Source of the DNA: Orthonyx spaldingii | Lineage: Eukaryota; Chordata; Aves; Passeriformes; Orthonychidae | Length of the DNA stretch: 64,000 nt | NCBI GenBank assembly: GCA_013397795.1 | Contig: VZTJ01004171.1 | Location: forward strand, 1,910,372-1,974,371 | Direction of reading: 5' to 3' | In this document: positions 24,861 through 38,610 of the stretch, one piece after another | Layout: every line of letters starts with the position of its first letter | How positions within the stretch are numbered: the stretch's first letter is position 1 | Made by a program: the position numbers and the translations under genes | Notes under the pieces: model-generated | What the model saw: the letters and a program-made list of their open reading frames with translations, nothing else | Databases searched by the model: none | Told to the model about the DNA's origin: nothing

Positions 24861-26225
24861 CAGTTTCCTAATGTAAAACTAAAGGTGATCTTCAGAGTCT
24901 GTCACTGGACAAATCAGAGCACTCCCAAATGCTTGCACCTTCTAAAAGAGAATTTTTGTTTCTGGGCCTTGTGGCAGGAAACTTGCATTAAGGCCACTGG
25001 TGTTAAGATACCTCTTTGAGTGGCTGTCAGAAATAGCTTTCTTTCAAAGTTGGTTTAGCTTTTACTTCAATTTCCCTTGTTTTTGTTAGAAAATCTGTCA
25101 GAAAAGTACAGATCATGAACTGATCAGTTGATACTTAACAGGAAAGGAAGTTTGTTCTTGTCCCTGTGTTTATTTTTCATAAAGAGGTGTGTCCATTGCT
25201 CTGGATTACCAAATATTCACAATAAAGCCAGTCTTATTTTACTTTTCATCGTTAAATTCATAATTTATAGTGGGGGGTTTGTTTCTTGTTTTTATTATTT
25301 TTGGTGTTTCAGCTTTAGAAAATCTTTGGAATGAAACAGACGTACTTCAGAAGTTCAGAAGAAGGAAGTTAACTGAAAAGGCAGATGGTTTTGAGTGGAA
25401 AGAAGGGAACACTGAATAGTTACAGAAATGAGCAAGGCTAACTCTCCTGTAACATTCTGCCTAGACGGTCATGCCTTTAGAAGATAAATAGTCTTGGATA
25501 ATGAACTTTGTCGTCTTTTCTTTTCTAGATATAGGCAGTGTCTCCACTCTGAATCTGCTTTTCCCATGCGTTTCATCTCCTCTTGCAAGGGAAATAAATG
25601 TTTTTCCTATGTGAAGTGGTAGCCTTGAAGAAAAAGCAATATGTTACTTATTTTCTCAGTATGGAACAGAGAAAGTCTAAAAATTGTCTTCTACACCCTT
25701 TTCCCCCTTCTTTCTGCAATCCTCTCTTTCATTTTGCTTGCAGACAAGCTTACACTGTACTGTACTTGAGAGGCAATAATATAGGTTTCACAGAAGTGGA
25801 AAGAAGCATACAGATCCTCAATTTTCTGATCAACTCAAGGTGGGGTGGTTCAGCCTGGCTCAGCTGAAGTGTCCCGTGGTCTCCCAGGCAAGCTCACAAG
25901 AATTCTACCAAGCCTAACTGAAATCTGTCTTTTAAACTGTGGATACAGTCAGATGTAGCTGGTGTATATGGCTTTGTAGAACTAGACACAGGCAGAAATA
26001 GACTTCCCTCTACTCCTCCTCTTCTCTGGGGTGTTAGAGAAGCTCTGGGCTTAAGATAGCCATTTGTAGGAGGAACGACTCGGTTTGCTGTTCAAACAGC
26101 TGTTCCCTGTATCCCCTGGAAAAAAATAAAATTGGTAGCTAAACTGTGCATATCTAGTCCAGCCTGCTGCACAGGTCAAAAATAGTTGGACAACTTGCTT
26201 GAGTTTTTGTTGTTATTTCATTGGG

Positions 26226-26258
26226 GTATGTGTGTGTTTGTGTGTGTTTGTTTGTTTT
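26226..26258 (+). repeat. (TG)n/(TTTG)n microsatellite
   Basis: A GTATGTGTGTGTTTGTGTGT segment followed by TTGTTTGTTTT. A simple-repeat tract; the cysteine-rich frame at 26199-26399 is produced by it. Confidence 0.85.
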
Positions 26259-27399
26259 CAAGCCTGCACTGCATGCAACACATGTCATAGCACTCCCAAA
26301 ACCTGCTTTTTCAGAATATTCAGGGATCCTTTGTCCTCATATTGGCTCTTTGAGAAACACTGTTATTTAAATTGTTCTACCTATTTCTGGCCAAGATAAA
26401 AGCAGCAATCGGAAACTCATTTATATTTAACACTAGCTAAAATGTTTTTCTTTGTGGTTTTGATGCATTTAAAACTTCCATTTCCTCTTGAAATGAGCAG
26501 TACTGTCTGTTACAGGCTGCAGGAGTGCAGATGTTAAAAGCATGCTATGATGATTCTGCAGTCAGTCACTTCCCTTCAGGAGGTGTCAGAAGAAAGGTTT
26601 CCTTGGCGATTTTACTCCTTTGTGCCCAATTGTTTAGATGTCTTTAAACGTCTTTATTGTCATGCACTTTGAGCTATTCAAACATGCTGGACTGACTTTG
26701 TAAAAGGTCTTTACCTGCTTAAAGTCCATCTGTTTTGTTGTCTCAAACTGGAGGTTATAGCATCCAGCAGAAGGGGGAATGGGAGACAACAATGATGCCA
26801 TAAACTGACCCAGCTGCCTCCTTGCTGATTGATCATGCCAGAGGGGAACGCATGAAATGTGTCATTAAATGCTTAATGTATTGCTTTGAAACCTAATTGC
26901 TTTAACTGTGAATCTCCCTTTTCTCTTTTTGCAGTCCCTTCTATCACTAGGTAAACACTTTTGGTCCTTCTGCAGCAAATGAAGGCACTTTAATTTCCTG
27001 AACAGATCTTTTTCAGGGATGGGGGAAGAATCCTTTGTGAGGAAAATATTGCTCTGCTATGCCATGACTATCCTTAGTACAGAAATGCAAAGAGGGTGGA
27101 TTAATTTTAACTGGCAATTTTTTTTCCGGTGTTCCCCAGATTTTGAGTGGAAGTCAAATTGAACTAGAATGACACTCAGACAAGTCATAAGCAGGCTTGT
27201 AGCCTTAGCATCTTGCTCTTGGATCTCTGCCACTTACCACAACCAATTGGCTGTCATTCCGTATGTGAGGAACCCTTTCTGTCAGTGAGTGACGTTTTTG
27301 CCAGTTTGAACAGCTCCACTCTTCAGGACAACAATCCCATCTCATTCCTAGACTCACTACTCGGCCTGTGTTTTTCTTTCAAACTGAGGCTCTGGTCTA

Positions 27400-27404
<5 letters not shown>

Positions 27405-27438
<34 letters not shown>
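27405..27438 (+). repeat. (TC)17 microsatellite
   Basis: An uninterrupted run of 17 TC units, preceded by TCTA and followed by CCCCG. It is the longest perfect dinucleotide repeat in the window and likely to be length-polymorphic. It encodes the serine-leucine run in the 27213-27509 frame, which is therefore not a gene. Confidence 0.97.
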
Positions 27439-27440
<2 letters not shown>

Positions 27441-30400
27441 CGTTCACCTAGTTTTGGACTGGTAATTCTGCTTTCTCTCTATAGCTTCTCAATGATATTC
27501 ATCTTCTGATAAAAGTGGGCCTCTTTTCTGGAAAACTTATATACCATGTTTCATGATAATATTGTTTGAAAATACAATTTGGCATAGGAACAACAGCAGT
27601 GTCTTTCTAGATGCTGCTCAGGTGTTTTATAATGTTTCTTGTTTTTTTGAAAAGGCAAGAAAATGTACGGGAATTGACATGACTTTTCCCTTTATTTATT
27701 TTTAGTCAAGGAAGCCTGTACTTTTAATTTGTTCTGTTACATAAAATATTTTTTGAGTAACCAGTTTGATTGCAAGGTTTCTTGGTAAGGCGTTTTGAGA
27801 TAGTTGCAGATCATTTGTGTGGTCATGTGTAGTTTGATCACATTTCAGAAAAAGATCTCTACTTACTTGCTCCTCACTTGGACATAATTTTAATACTAAA
27901 AGAGTCTATGAAGTAGGGTAATGGATTTTCCTTTAAAAATCAGGTGATTATTAAAAACTGTACTGCATTTTTAATACACTGCAAATATATATGCTTGTGA
28001 AAGAGAAGTGCTGGTTATATATGTCATATGAAAACATTGATGCTGTGCAAGAAGGCAGTACAGTAAACGCGTTTTTAATAATTCTGCTGCTACTGTAACA
28101 CTTGGAAGTAGTAGGCAAATAAGATTTGTGTGTGGTGTTTTTCATTTGTTTCGTAGATCATATTTAGTATATTGAAGGACTAACAAAGTTCTACTGACTC
28201 TAAACTAATTGATAAAGCGAGGAGAAAAGAAGAATAAGTTAAAATACATAAATGATGGTAGAAGTCTAAATACATTCTTCTATATATGTTCTTCCCATAT
28301 GAATTATCTATGTTTAGCAGTACTTCCTTAACCCAGCTTAGTTTATATGTTGTACCAAAAGCACTCATAAGACTTGGTAAATGCTAATGTGTTCAACTTC
28401 TTTATGAGCTAGGGAAACTTATTTTTTTGCAGGAAATAGTATAATAATGTAGCAAAGATGGTAAAATTTTGTGTTGTATTTGGTGAAACATGCTTCTTTC
28501 TCTCCTGTCTGTTTCAGATGGCTCATTGTTCCTGATAGTTTATTGAGTTTGTATGGGGTGCATGGCTTTGCATATGCGAGGTAGTAGATAGAATTTTATT
28601 TGTAAATTGTGAAAAAGAGGCAACTTGTGTGTAGAAGATGCAGGTAGGTAAAAAACTTATTTTAGGAATCTACAACATGTAAACACAAGGAAATTTGAGA
28701 CCATATATTTTAATATACCTAACTTCATATGGAATTTCTAAAATTGCAATTTGAAGTTTGTAATGTAAGTAGCATTTAGTGAAGGTAACCAGTTGCAGCA
28801 TAGTGATCCTAGATGGTATTATGTGGGATCTTTCCTCGTGATTTAGATACCTCCATTTATGTACAGAGACATTGGTTTCAAAAGCACAGTTTTATTTGCA
28901 AACATTATTATTCCTGTTGTAATAATATTATGTATGTAATATAAATATTGCATATTAATGTAATAAATCTGATACGCTGTATGCAAAATTGTCCCTGCAC
29001 ATAGAGTTTACTGCTTGTAGAGACCAAAGACAGAAGATGAAATGGGAATAGAAACATGATGTGTTGTTAGCTGCTGGAAACAGAAAACTGTTCCTTGGCT
29101 CATTGGCCAGGAACCTTCAGATGACACCATACTGGTCTCTTTCTAAGGATACTCTCCCTACAACATTTTACTTTTTAAAAACTGAAAAAGAACAGCAGAG
29201 AAAGTGCTACAAAGGTATTTTTGGTACATTTTTAGTGCCATATTTTTACCTGCTTATCCTGCATTTAGGTACTCACTAGTACATTTAAACAGTTAAGATT
29301 TTGTTGCTCGAAGACAATCTGCATGGTGCAGTGTTCTGTAAGTACAAAAGGCAGTCTCTTCCAAAGCAAGCTGCTATTAATAAACCCTAACACAAGATTA
29401 CTTCTCGTGATAACAGCAGCAGCTGGCAAGAATGTTTGCGATTTTAACGTATTTACAGCACTGCTACATTCCGTCTTGCATTTCTCCTATGGTACGTTGT
29501 TAGTGAAATTTCAGACGGAATTCTTACCATGAATTTCTTCATGGCCTTGCAGTCTTCCCTTCTTTTACCTTCCCTTCTCCAAATCCTGTCTACAAACCAA
29601 GCTGTTTGACAGGTCCTCTGCTGTCTAGTGCCTATTCTGTCCACACAGTTTTTATAGAGCATCTCTCTTTTCTTTCCTGTCTTTTTACACCCACAGTGTT
29701 CCTGTCCTTTGCCTCTCTGCTTAGCCTGCAAACAGTTCTGGGAAGTCCCTTCTGCCCATGCACCACCTTTAAGGAAACAAAGAATTATCTGTAATGGGCT
29801 ATATTTCCTAAGATAACCAGATAAGCTATCATGCAAAAAAATATTTACAACTTCTACAACATCTAACACTCAATTTTCAAAATACATGTATTTAGCTTTA
29901 AGTATAATAAATTCAGTTTTAAAATACTACGTGTCAATCAATTTTCACTTCCTACCCTTGCTTTATTATCTCCAGGCAGATGATGAACTCTCATAGTTGG
30001 TACTAATTCTTTTCTCTTGAATAGCATTCAGAATAGATGCTTGTGCACCTTTCTCTTTCAGAAGGGATGTTTTTGTTATAAACAGTAATAAGCTTCTGTT
30101 CATTTAATGTATTAGACGTGTATGCTTGCCACTTATTTGCAGTTTCCATTCACAGTGATGCAAGAAATAGGTAAGGTTATCTAACAGATAAAAAAACTAA
30201 TAAATTATAGAAACAAGACTGCATCATCCCTTTAACCTATGGCAGGATCTATGCTGTCTGTGCTACTTCTGACTGAGATTTATCTAATGGTGTAAAATTG
30301 CTTCTCATAGAAATTGTTGGTTTTCTCATCATGTTTGAAATGTGTTGAGGTCACTTTGCACTATGAAAATTTGACACTAATTGCAATTAATATTCAGATT

Positions 30401-32570
30401 TATTAAGGACACATACATAGCAGTGTTTCTTCACTTTAGAAAGAAAATGGGTTAGAATAGCAGCAGCTAATTTGGTTGGTGCCTAATTAGTATGAATATT
30501 ACATGGATTAAAATTGCAAAGGTAGATTCATTTGGGGGGTTTGTTTCCAGATGTTTTTTGAAGACACGCTGTGACCCTCCCACGTGGGTTAGAGAATGTT
30601 TGTTACCATTTTGTTGGGATTGTTCCATTTAATTGTCAGATTAATTTGCTGTATGTAAATTTCCTTTAGCTTCTTGTCCACTCCTCTTTTCCTATTGCAT
30701 AAAGAGCTGGTCATCATGGGGGAAAACTTCAGTGAGTTGTAGCCATTCCCTCCCAGAAGAAGAAGAGGAGGCAGCTTGAACTGCTTGGTTCCAAGCTGTG
30801 TGAGTGATCATGGGTGTCCGTGAGATCTGTTGGCGTGGCTCAAGTAGCTTTCCAAACGGCCTGTGTCTTGTGCTGCCTTACTGAGAGAAATTTCTTTGGA
30901 GCATCTGGTTAACATGGATTACTTTCTGGCACCACCTCCGTTAATTACATCGGTTCAACCTGTCTTCCTTGGTTTGTCGTGTGCATTCCCATGAAGGGCT
31001 GTATCCAGATGCAGCTGTCTTGCAGGCACAGCACTAAGCCCTGCGCCAGTCTTGAGATTTCTGGGAAGGCATCCAAACTTCTGAGTGGGTGAAGAGGAAA
31101 TAGTTTCCTGTTCTGAAGTAGTGGCCCATTTTAATTTGAACACACAAATGAATATTTTAAATGTCCAGAAATACTGCATATTTGTCTGGTTATGGCCGTG
31201 TTTAGCAGGTCCAGCCTTACTTTTCTTGATTTAGAAAGAGCTCATATCAGAAGTGACCTGTTCTTTCTGGTGTGTGGAGAAAGTAAATGCTTCAAGACAT
31301 CCAAGACATCCTCAGGGAATTAATTAATGCCTGAAAACATGGCAGTGAGGAGATATGGGTGTGCAAACCTTCATGCCCCCTGCCCCAGTTTTTCTCTTTC
31401 TCTCTTCCTGATGCAGAGGGAAACCTGCAGTAAAAATTCTCACTAGTCATTGATGTGTAGAAATATTAAACCCCACAATTTGCACCTCTGTAGTATCTTA
31501 CTGACTTGGGGGACCTAATTTATAGAAACAAGTAGCATTGGCAGCCCCTTGCAGTGGACACACAGACCATATGAATTCATAATTGCTGAAAATTTTCAGC
31601 TTATTCTTTGGGCTTCGGTAGACAATTTATGCACCCCTGAGGTTATACATAGTTATTCAGTCATAATAGGTGCTGCAAGTCTAATAAAACTAATCTTTCC
31701 AGAGACATCTGTGTTTATTTGCTCTCAGCATATTCTGTCTTTTGTGTATGTATGTTGATAGAAAAGTTGAAACCTGTTATTTAATAATTGGCCCTAAGGC
31801 CTTGTATTTTCTTGGCGATTTTAAGATTTGTAATTCAAATCTGCACTACTTAAGCATGAACAATGCTAGTGAGCAAAAAACCTTTAAATTGAACTGTCTT
31901 CTCTCTGAAGTAACTAATCTCCGTGATACATACACAAAAAGTCTGATTTATTTTTTTTTTTACATAGTATAACAACTGTGTGCATAATATACAGTATTTG
32001 TATATTAATGCATTTGGAAGAAGGTGAAAAGAATCCTTTTTACAAAGGTACTTCTGTTGACACAAATTAAACCTCAGTGGGGTGAAACGTATGGCATTTA
32101 TTGAAAAATAAAGAAGTATATTATGTAGTAACTTTGAGTGTTGTTTAAACTATTTTCCGCTTCAATTTTAATTTCAGATTGCCTTTATCTTCTAGTGTTT
32201 CTTCTTTTTTGCTTATCCTTCAGAACCATGAAGTCAGGACACCTATTTGTACATTTTCATGCAAGCAATTCCTTGCTGTGAGGCAACATGGGACACACTT
32301 CTTTTTGTCCGTCTTTTGATCTATCTTTACTAGGAGTTTTAACTTCTGTACAAAATTTTGAGAAATAATTCATGTTTTGATGGTATGTGAACATATGGGG
32401 GATGAATTTGGAGTCTTGAGATTAAACTGTTGAAAACTTAAGAATTGTCTTTTGTTTTTTTTAAGGTTACTAGGAGAGCATTCTAGTAGAGAGGACATAA
32501 AATGTATGTTGTCTTTGAAGAATCAATGTGCCAGATACTGGATATGGCATTTCAAAGCCTGTAATGACGT

Positions 32571-32628
32571 GAATCACAAAGATGTTGCCCTATTAAAAAC
32601 CTAATATATGCAACCATCTTTGTATTTC
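32571..32628 (+). other. Imperfect hairpin
   Basis: Arms GAATCACAAAGATGTTGC (32571-32588) and GCAACCATCTTTGTATTTC (32610-32628) pair with one bulge and a 2x2 internal loop around a 21-nt loop. The stem is shorter than that of a typical pre-microRNA. The structure is visible in the sequence; no function is assigned. Confidence 0.4.
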
Positions 32629-35600
32629 TAAAAAGAATGTCAGTTGCTACTAAGAAATATGCTAAAAACCTTTCTGAACTTCTGAATTCCTTTGACAGTG
32701 CTTGTGAACTTCATGGTCTATTTTTAAAATACAAAATACAATATATAATTTTCATTCTGTAGCACACAATATTGTAGCTAGTAGGCAATTGTTTCCTTTC
32801 TTCTCCCTTTCAGAATTGGGAAGTCATAGCATCCTGTTATCTAATACTACTTAATAATAGTCCTCAGAATACATACACAGATACAGATACTCTTCTTTCA
32901 GGGAGAATTTTAAGATTTCCTTCTAGCTTCTTGCCAATAAGTAGCATCAGTGCTGCTTCATAAGGTTCTGTCCTAAATTGTGTGTATCTGTCACAGACAT
33001 ATCAAAAACCATATCAAACACGAAGGTTTTATCTGGCCTCTTTTTGGTGTGCCTTCATTAATGGTTTTCACAAATAGACAAATTGGTAAATTTGCTACTG
33101 TTATCCAGCAGAAAAAACCTTAAGTTGGTTTTTTAAAATTATTTTTTCTTTCCATTTATTTTATCTTACATTCTGGCTTTAAAGTAATCAGGCATATTTT
33201 GTGTATAAACAAGAGCTCATTTGTAATAGGAAAAATATTAAATGGGAAAAACTTTGCACGTGATCTTATAATGTATTATAAACAAGGAAGCTTGATTTTA
33301 CTTCTTCAGTCCTTCGCTCCTCACATCTTGAAAATAATGAAATAAAAAATTCTCCCAACTTATAGTCTGCATACATTTTCTGTTCTGTACACACAAGAGG
33401 AGAGACAAGAACAGAGATATGGTTGAAAGCAGTAGCTTTATACACAAATCTGGAAACTAAGGTAATCTTGCTTTATGTCCTTCCTTTCCCTGTTTCTTTC
33501 ACCTTATGGATGGCTGCTATCTTACTCTCCAAACTTGGAAACAGCTGCTGCTAAGAAACGCTGTCTTTCCTTGTTTGACTTGGAATACAGGAGTGAGTTT
33601 TTTCTGTTAAACTGAAATGGAAAAAAATACCTGTGTTGATTGCTGGCCACGTGTCTGGTTGCAGCAAGTTAGAAGTTGGAGCTCTCTGAAATAATACGGA
33701 ATGTTTCAAGAACTGGACATTTGGGATATTCAGACTGGTCCCTGGTCCAGAATGCATCTAGCATGAAGACAAAAGCAGATGAGAAATTGCCACTACATTT
33801 AAAGTGTAAAATGTGTTTTCTTGCTTCATTTATGAATGAGAACGTTTGTGCTCCAATTTACAGCCATGTTTATTTTCATAAAAATACAAAAATCTTTAAA
33901 TCTGATTCTCACCTGAAAGTAAAATTGAAAATGGTCAGGAGCATTTGATAGATTACTCTAAATAAAAGTTGGAGAGATTCATCTTCTACAGACGCAACCT
34001 GAGCTGCTCTTCTGTGATCTTAATGGAGTGATTTAGTTTCTTCACAGTGGTTGCTTGAAGGAAATGGCATTTTCTGCTTCTCTGGTAGATACTTCAAATT
34101 TCAGAGGCTGTTTAGCAATATTATAGTTATCACAGGGTGGAGGAAGCTGTGCAGTGCCACTGTGGTCCCAGGCTTGTGTCATAGATGCAGCACTGCTTTG
34201 TTGGCTACAAATGACATGAGATATACAGAAAGTGAGACTGACAAAAGGTGGAACAGAAAAATGAGTTACTATAATGCCAAGCAGCCAGAGCTGTACTGCC
34301 AAAAATGTGGCTGTTTCTGTATGTGCATGTCAGCAAAACAGAATATCTTCATAGTGGTAGAAAGTATTGAAGTATTTTTTTAGTACTCCCGGGGTGATAG
34401 TCCCAGTTGACAAGAACTTTACATCATTTTTAAAAGTGACACTGTAGATTATACAGTGAAGTCTCTTGAACAGGAATATATCCTTGAGAAAGAATATATC
34501 ATGACTTGAAAATCCCTTCATTTCTTAAAAAGAAGACCTGACACCAAGTGTTGGACAGGCAAACTATGCCATTATGCCTTTTTTAAAATCTTGTTTTATG
34601 CCTTGCTTGCAGAGTCAAAGCTGAATTATTTGCAGTTGTAGAAGTCTGACCTCTAGGTGCCATTAGTAGGATAGAAATACAACCCCTGTTCTTAATCAAA
34701 AGCTTTTCAATTAACCCAGTACTGAAGTTGTTTGTCACAGCCTCTTTCATAGAGGAGAAACCCTGAAGAGGTCATGATGCTTCCCTTGAATTCACATTTA
34801 CTTCATAGCTCAGAATATGTTTTAAGGAAAAGATAGTGTGGTGATAGACGCTTTTGTGTAAAAAAAATTAAAGTCGGAGGAGAAAATAAAATCCATAATG
34901 GCCTAGATACTGTCACTAAGTGTAATAACTACTTTTCAAGATTTACTATGAAACAACTTCAGACTTGTCTTTTAAGTATCCTTGTTTCTACTTGCATATA
35001 GTCAGAAGAGAAAGCTTGAATTTTGTTTTCCCATTGTTAATAGAGAATTCTGTAGATATTATCTTTATGGCTGTGAGAAAAGGTTTTTTTCTATACCTAA
35101 CATACCGTTATTTGTCATCATTTTTTTATTAAAAACTACTTCTTGTAGCAGTTTGTTAGTGAGGAGATGTCCTACTCTGACCTTGGTTAAGAAGCTGTGT
35201 AAGAAGTCCTTGTAAAGCTGCATTCTTAAATACGTAATGTATGTGTAAATTCACAAAGACACAGCAATAATAACGTAGTAAAATCTGATGGGGGATGCTG
35301 TAAGTTCAAAACACAGGAAATCATATTTAAGCATCCTTTTTAACATTATTGTGAAGCTTGCAAATTGCACCGAAGTTTGAAGTTTCTCTGCATAAATTTC
35401 TAAAACACATAATTCAGAGGAATGCTTTGTATCCTTTTTCATAACTGTTGATAGGCCAACTTAATTTTTCTCTTCCTCCTTGAAAAGGTTGTGCTTATAT
35501 GCAGGTGACTTGAATAACCTGGTAGACATGAGTTTAGTCCATGAGAAAATTAAATTATCATCAGACTCTGTTAACCTAGCTGGGTTTTTTAGCCTCACCC

Positions 35601-36760
35601 AGAGAAACATTTGTAATGTTCTTGTGAACTATAGCATGTCTAAAGTATCCCACGGATTTAATAAAGAGCACCTAGAAGTAAGAACTCTGATATATCATTT
35701 ATTTAGAGTTACCATACCAATGTAATGGACAGAATACATTTAGAATATTTTATAAGCAAAAGAGATTTCTAAGGCACATTTTCTGCTTAAGGCTATGCCG
35801 ATCATATGTACCATACAAACATTTGCAGCACACAAAGTAATTTGAGTGTGATTTTTTTAAAATGCCAATTTTACCATTCTACTTCTTTAAAAAAATGTGT
35901 TTGGCCTCTGAAATGTAGTGGATTGTTTTGAAGTCTCATTGTGTACCCTTTTTCTTTAATAGTGAAAAGGATAATTTTGGATAACAGTGGTGTTGAGGAA
36001 GGTCCTTGTCATCTTGCACTTCATTTATGCTAATTTATCATACTGTAGGAAGGGGTAGGAGGAACTGCAAGTTCTTGTCTTGGCTTGAGAGGGGTTTCAG
36101 AATGCATGTGCTAATGATACAGTGAGAGATTTGCCTCATGAAGATATGGGACACCTTTTTTTATTCAATCAAAAGTTCCTGACTGACATTCTACTTAATG
36201 TTACCAAAAATAAAAACCCATACATCTATCAGAACAACACATTTAGCATTAAATGACAAGCAAAATAGCAATTGAATTTTAAATTAGAAGAAACAAGATG
36301 CTTGGGGGGAAAACTGTATTATTTAAAAAGTTGAGGGAATTTATAAGATGTATGAAATAGCTTAGATACTCATAAATAATTTCTCATGCCATTAAGACTT
36401 GATTCTGATAGAAGCTTTATTGTTCCATTCTTAGATAAAACTTTATGTCATGGCTAAGTATATCCATTTTAGTATTTTTTTTCTTTCCAGAGAAATGTTA
36501 TCTGAATGAGTTTTGTTCATCAATTCTCATCCACTGTGTAATCAAGGTGGAAAATTTATGCCTTTTTAAAAATGAAAGGTCTAAGTATGTGTATCAAGGG
36601 AAGAAAAGGTGGTTTTCCCACTGAAGTAAGGATTTGATTTCATTCTGCTTTTCCTCTGTTGTGTGTATGTTTTATTGAGAGAGCAAGGGGCCGTCCTATA
36701 GAAAAATTTAGGAAATTTGCAGTTTAACATAAACATTATGTTAATACTCAGTGATTTCTT

Positions 36761-36762
<2 letters not shown>

Positions 36763-36818
<56 letters not shown>

Positions 36819-36824
36819 CATCAN

Positions 36825-36868
<44 letters not shown>

Positions 36869-36873
36869 CATCA
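36763..36873. repeat. Long T homopolymer with N and duplicated flank
   Basis: T52 (36763-36814), then AATACATCA, a single N at 36824, T40 (36825-36864), then AATACATCA again before unique sequence. The repeated nine bases after each T run indicate one homopolymer assembled twice across a minimal gap. Read on the minus strand it is a long A tail that could belong to a retrotransposed sequence to the right, but no body is recognisable there. Confidence 0.9.
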
Positions 36874-37548
36874 CGCAGCTTGTCGTGTTGTTTCGGTAGT
36901 GGACATGAAGGGGCAGTGTAGTGCTGTTGATAAATCTTCCTCAGTGTTCATCTTTTCAGTCTTTCGTGGAATATCATGTTTAAGATGTGATTATTTTATT
37001 GGTTGTGTATATGTGCATTACTTGTAAGTAAGTATGATAATTCTTTGAAGTTAAAGAAATATTCTAGACATATCTATACAGTTAAGATCATTATTGTTTA
37101 AAATGAGTCACTTTTCTCCTTGATACTGTTTCACTCATGAATATAGATATTATTCAGATAGTATTTTTTTAAGACTGTTAGTGTTTAAAGGTTTCCACAT
37201 GCTAAAAGCACTTGAAGGTTGTGGACAAGTGCTGGCAAAGTACAGCTAGACTTGAAATATAAAAGGGTATCAACAAAGCAACTTTGTTTGGTGGGGTTTT
37301 TTTTCACTTTGAGTATTAAAGTACATTTGAAGTACTTATTCCTTGTTAGTGGCAACCATTCTATATGAATTAATTGACATCCTGCAGAACTGAAATATTG
37401 AGGATGCCTGATATATTTTTATCCAGTAGAATAAGTTGGTATCCAAAGGACGCATTCTGTCAATGTCTCTTGAAATCACCATTGCAAACAGAAGGGTCAT
37501 TGTCTTGGGATGTATTCTTTGAAAGAGTGAGTATAGGTATAATCCTCA
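36874..37548. other. Non-coding stretch, T homopolymer to CR1
   Basis: About 675 bp of intron with no recognised feature. If the T homopolymer is a minus-strand A tail, this would be where the retrotransposed body lies, but I recognise no family in it. Confidence 0.5.
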
Positions 37549-37792
37549 GCTATAAGGAAGAAAAGATAAAAAGATGAAATACTTCACTGTGAGGTTAGTG
37601 GGACTGCTTTGGAAAAGTAGGTTTTCCAAAGGAGTTTTGAATTCACTGTCCTGAGAGGCGTTCCAGGCCAGTCTGGATGGGACTTTGAGCAACCTGATCT
37701 AGTGGGTTGCATCCCTGTCTATGGCAAGGGTATTGGAAATGGAAGATCTTTGAAGTCCCTTCCACCTCAAACCATTCTGTGATTCTGTGATT
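37549..37792 (+). mobile_element. CR1 3'-end fragment
   Basis: About 240 bp covering the last part of ORF2 and the 3' UTR of a CR1. Recognisable blocks are the ACTTCACTGTGAGG segment, GCAACCTGATCTAGTGG (CR1 3' UTR) and AAGTCCCTTCCACCTCAAACC. It ends in two perfect ATTCTGTG octamers (37774-37789) plus a partial third. The left boundary is approximate because the first 30-40 bp are degraded. Strong 5' truncation is usual for CR1. Confidence 0.9.
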
Positions 37793-38610
37793 ATTCCTCA
37801 TGTCACTGTTTTCTCAACAGAGCCAACATCCACTGCAATCTTCTATTATGACAGTGTTTTTGGTTGCTGTAGTTGGTGTTGTCCAAATGCTAGAATAATG
37901 AAGATTTTGAGGTTAAGCTTTAAAAATGACTGAGTGTAGCTCTGCTGGTTTCAGTGACAAACCTTTTGTTGCATATTTTTGACTAATTTATGTTAGGTTG
38001 TTGGGGTTTTTTCATAGACAACTTTGGCTTTGTTTGTGTGAGTGTTTAATTTTGTTTCTAAGTCATAAAATACAGTGTTTAGAAAAACTGATATGGAACA
38101 TGCGAAAAAGTGTTTCACCATCCAAGTTTAAATCTTCCGGAATGAGTGGAACTTTCCTTTTCCTGTTCATTGGTGCTGCTTTACTACCCCAGGACCATAG
38201 TCTGAAAAGGCAAAGAGTGATACTGAGCAGCTCAGGCTGCTTTGAAGATATCAAGGCATACTTGGGTTAGTGACATAGCAAATAGCATTTCTGTAGTGTC
38301 ATATTCCTTCCTCCTGGAGTGCTGATGAGCTAAAGAAATACATGTTTCTGGAAAGAACAAAAGTAATGCTGGCGGTTAATTTTTACATCGATTCAAGTGT
38401 TGTACCTTCTCTCATAATAAACCACTTTAATTTGCTTAGCATTTTTAAGCTATCAGGTTTCATCCTGGTACATATTAAACAACTCAGAGAAAAGAATTAA
38501 AGTAAGAACTGAGTGATATTTGTGCTAAGTTTTAAGTACAGAAAATGATGGGAATCACTGATAATTATAATGACTAATAATAAGTATATAGACTGAATAT
38601 TAACACTTTT

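Noticed and set aside
27213..27509. 98-codon frame with a long Ser-Leu run
   Set aside because: The run is the (TC)17 microsatellite read in frame.
29453..29869. 138-codon minus-strand frame
   Set aside because: No domain, signal peptide or homology recognised; overlapping + frame of similar quality; typical chance ORF in a purine/pyrimidine-skewed stretch.
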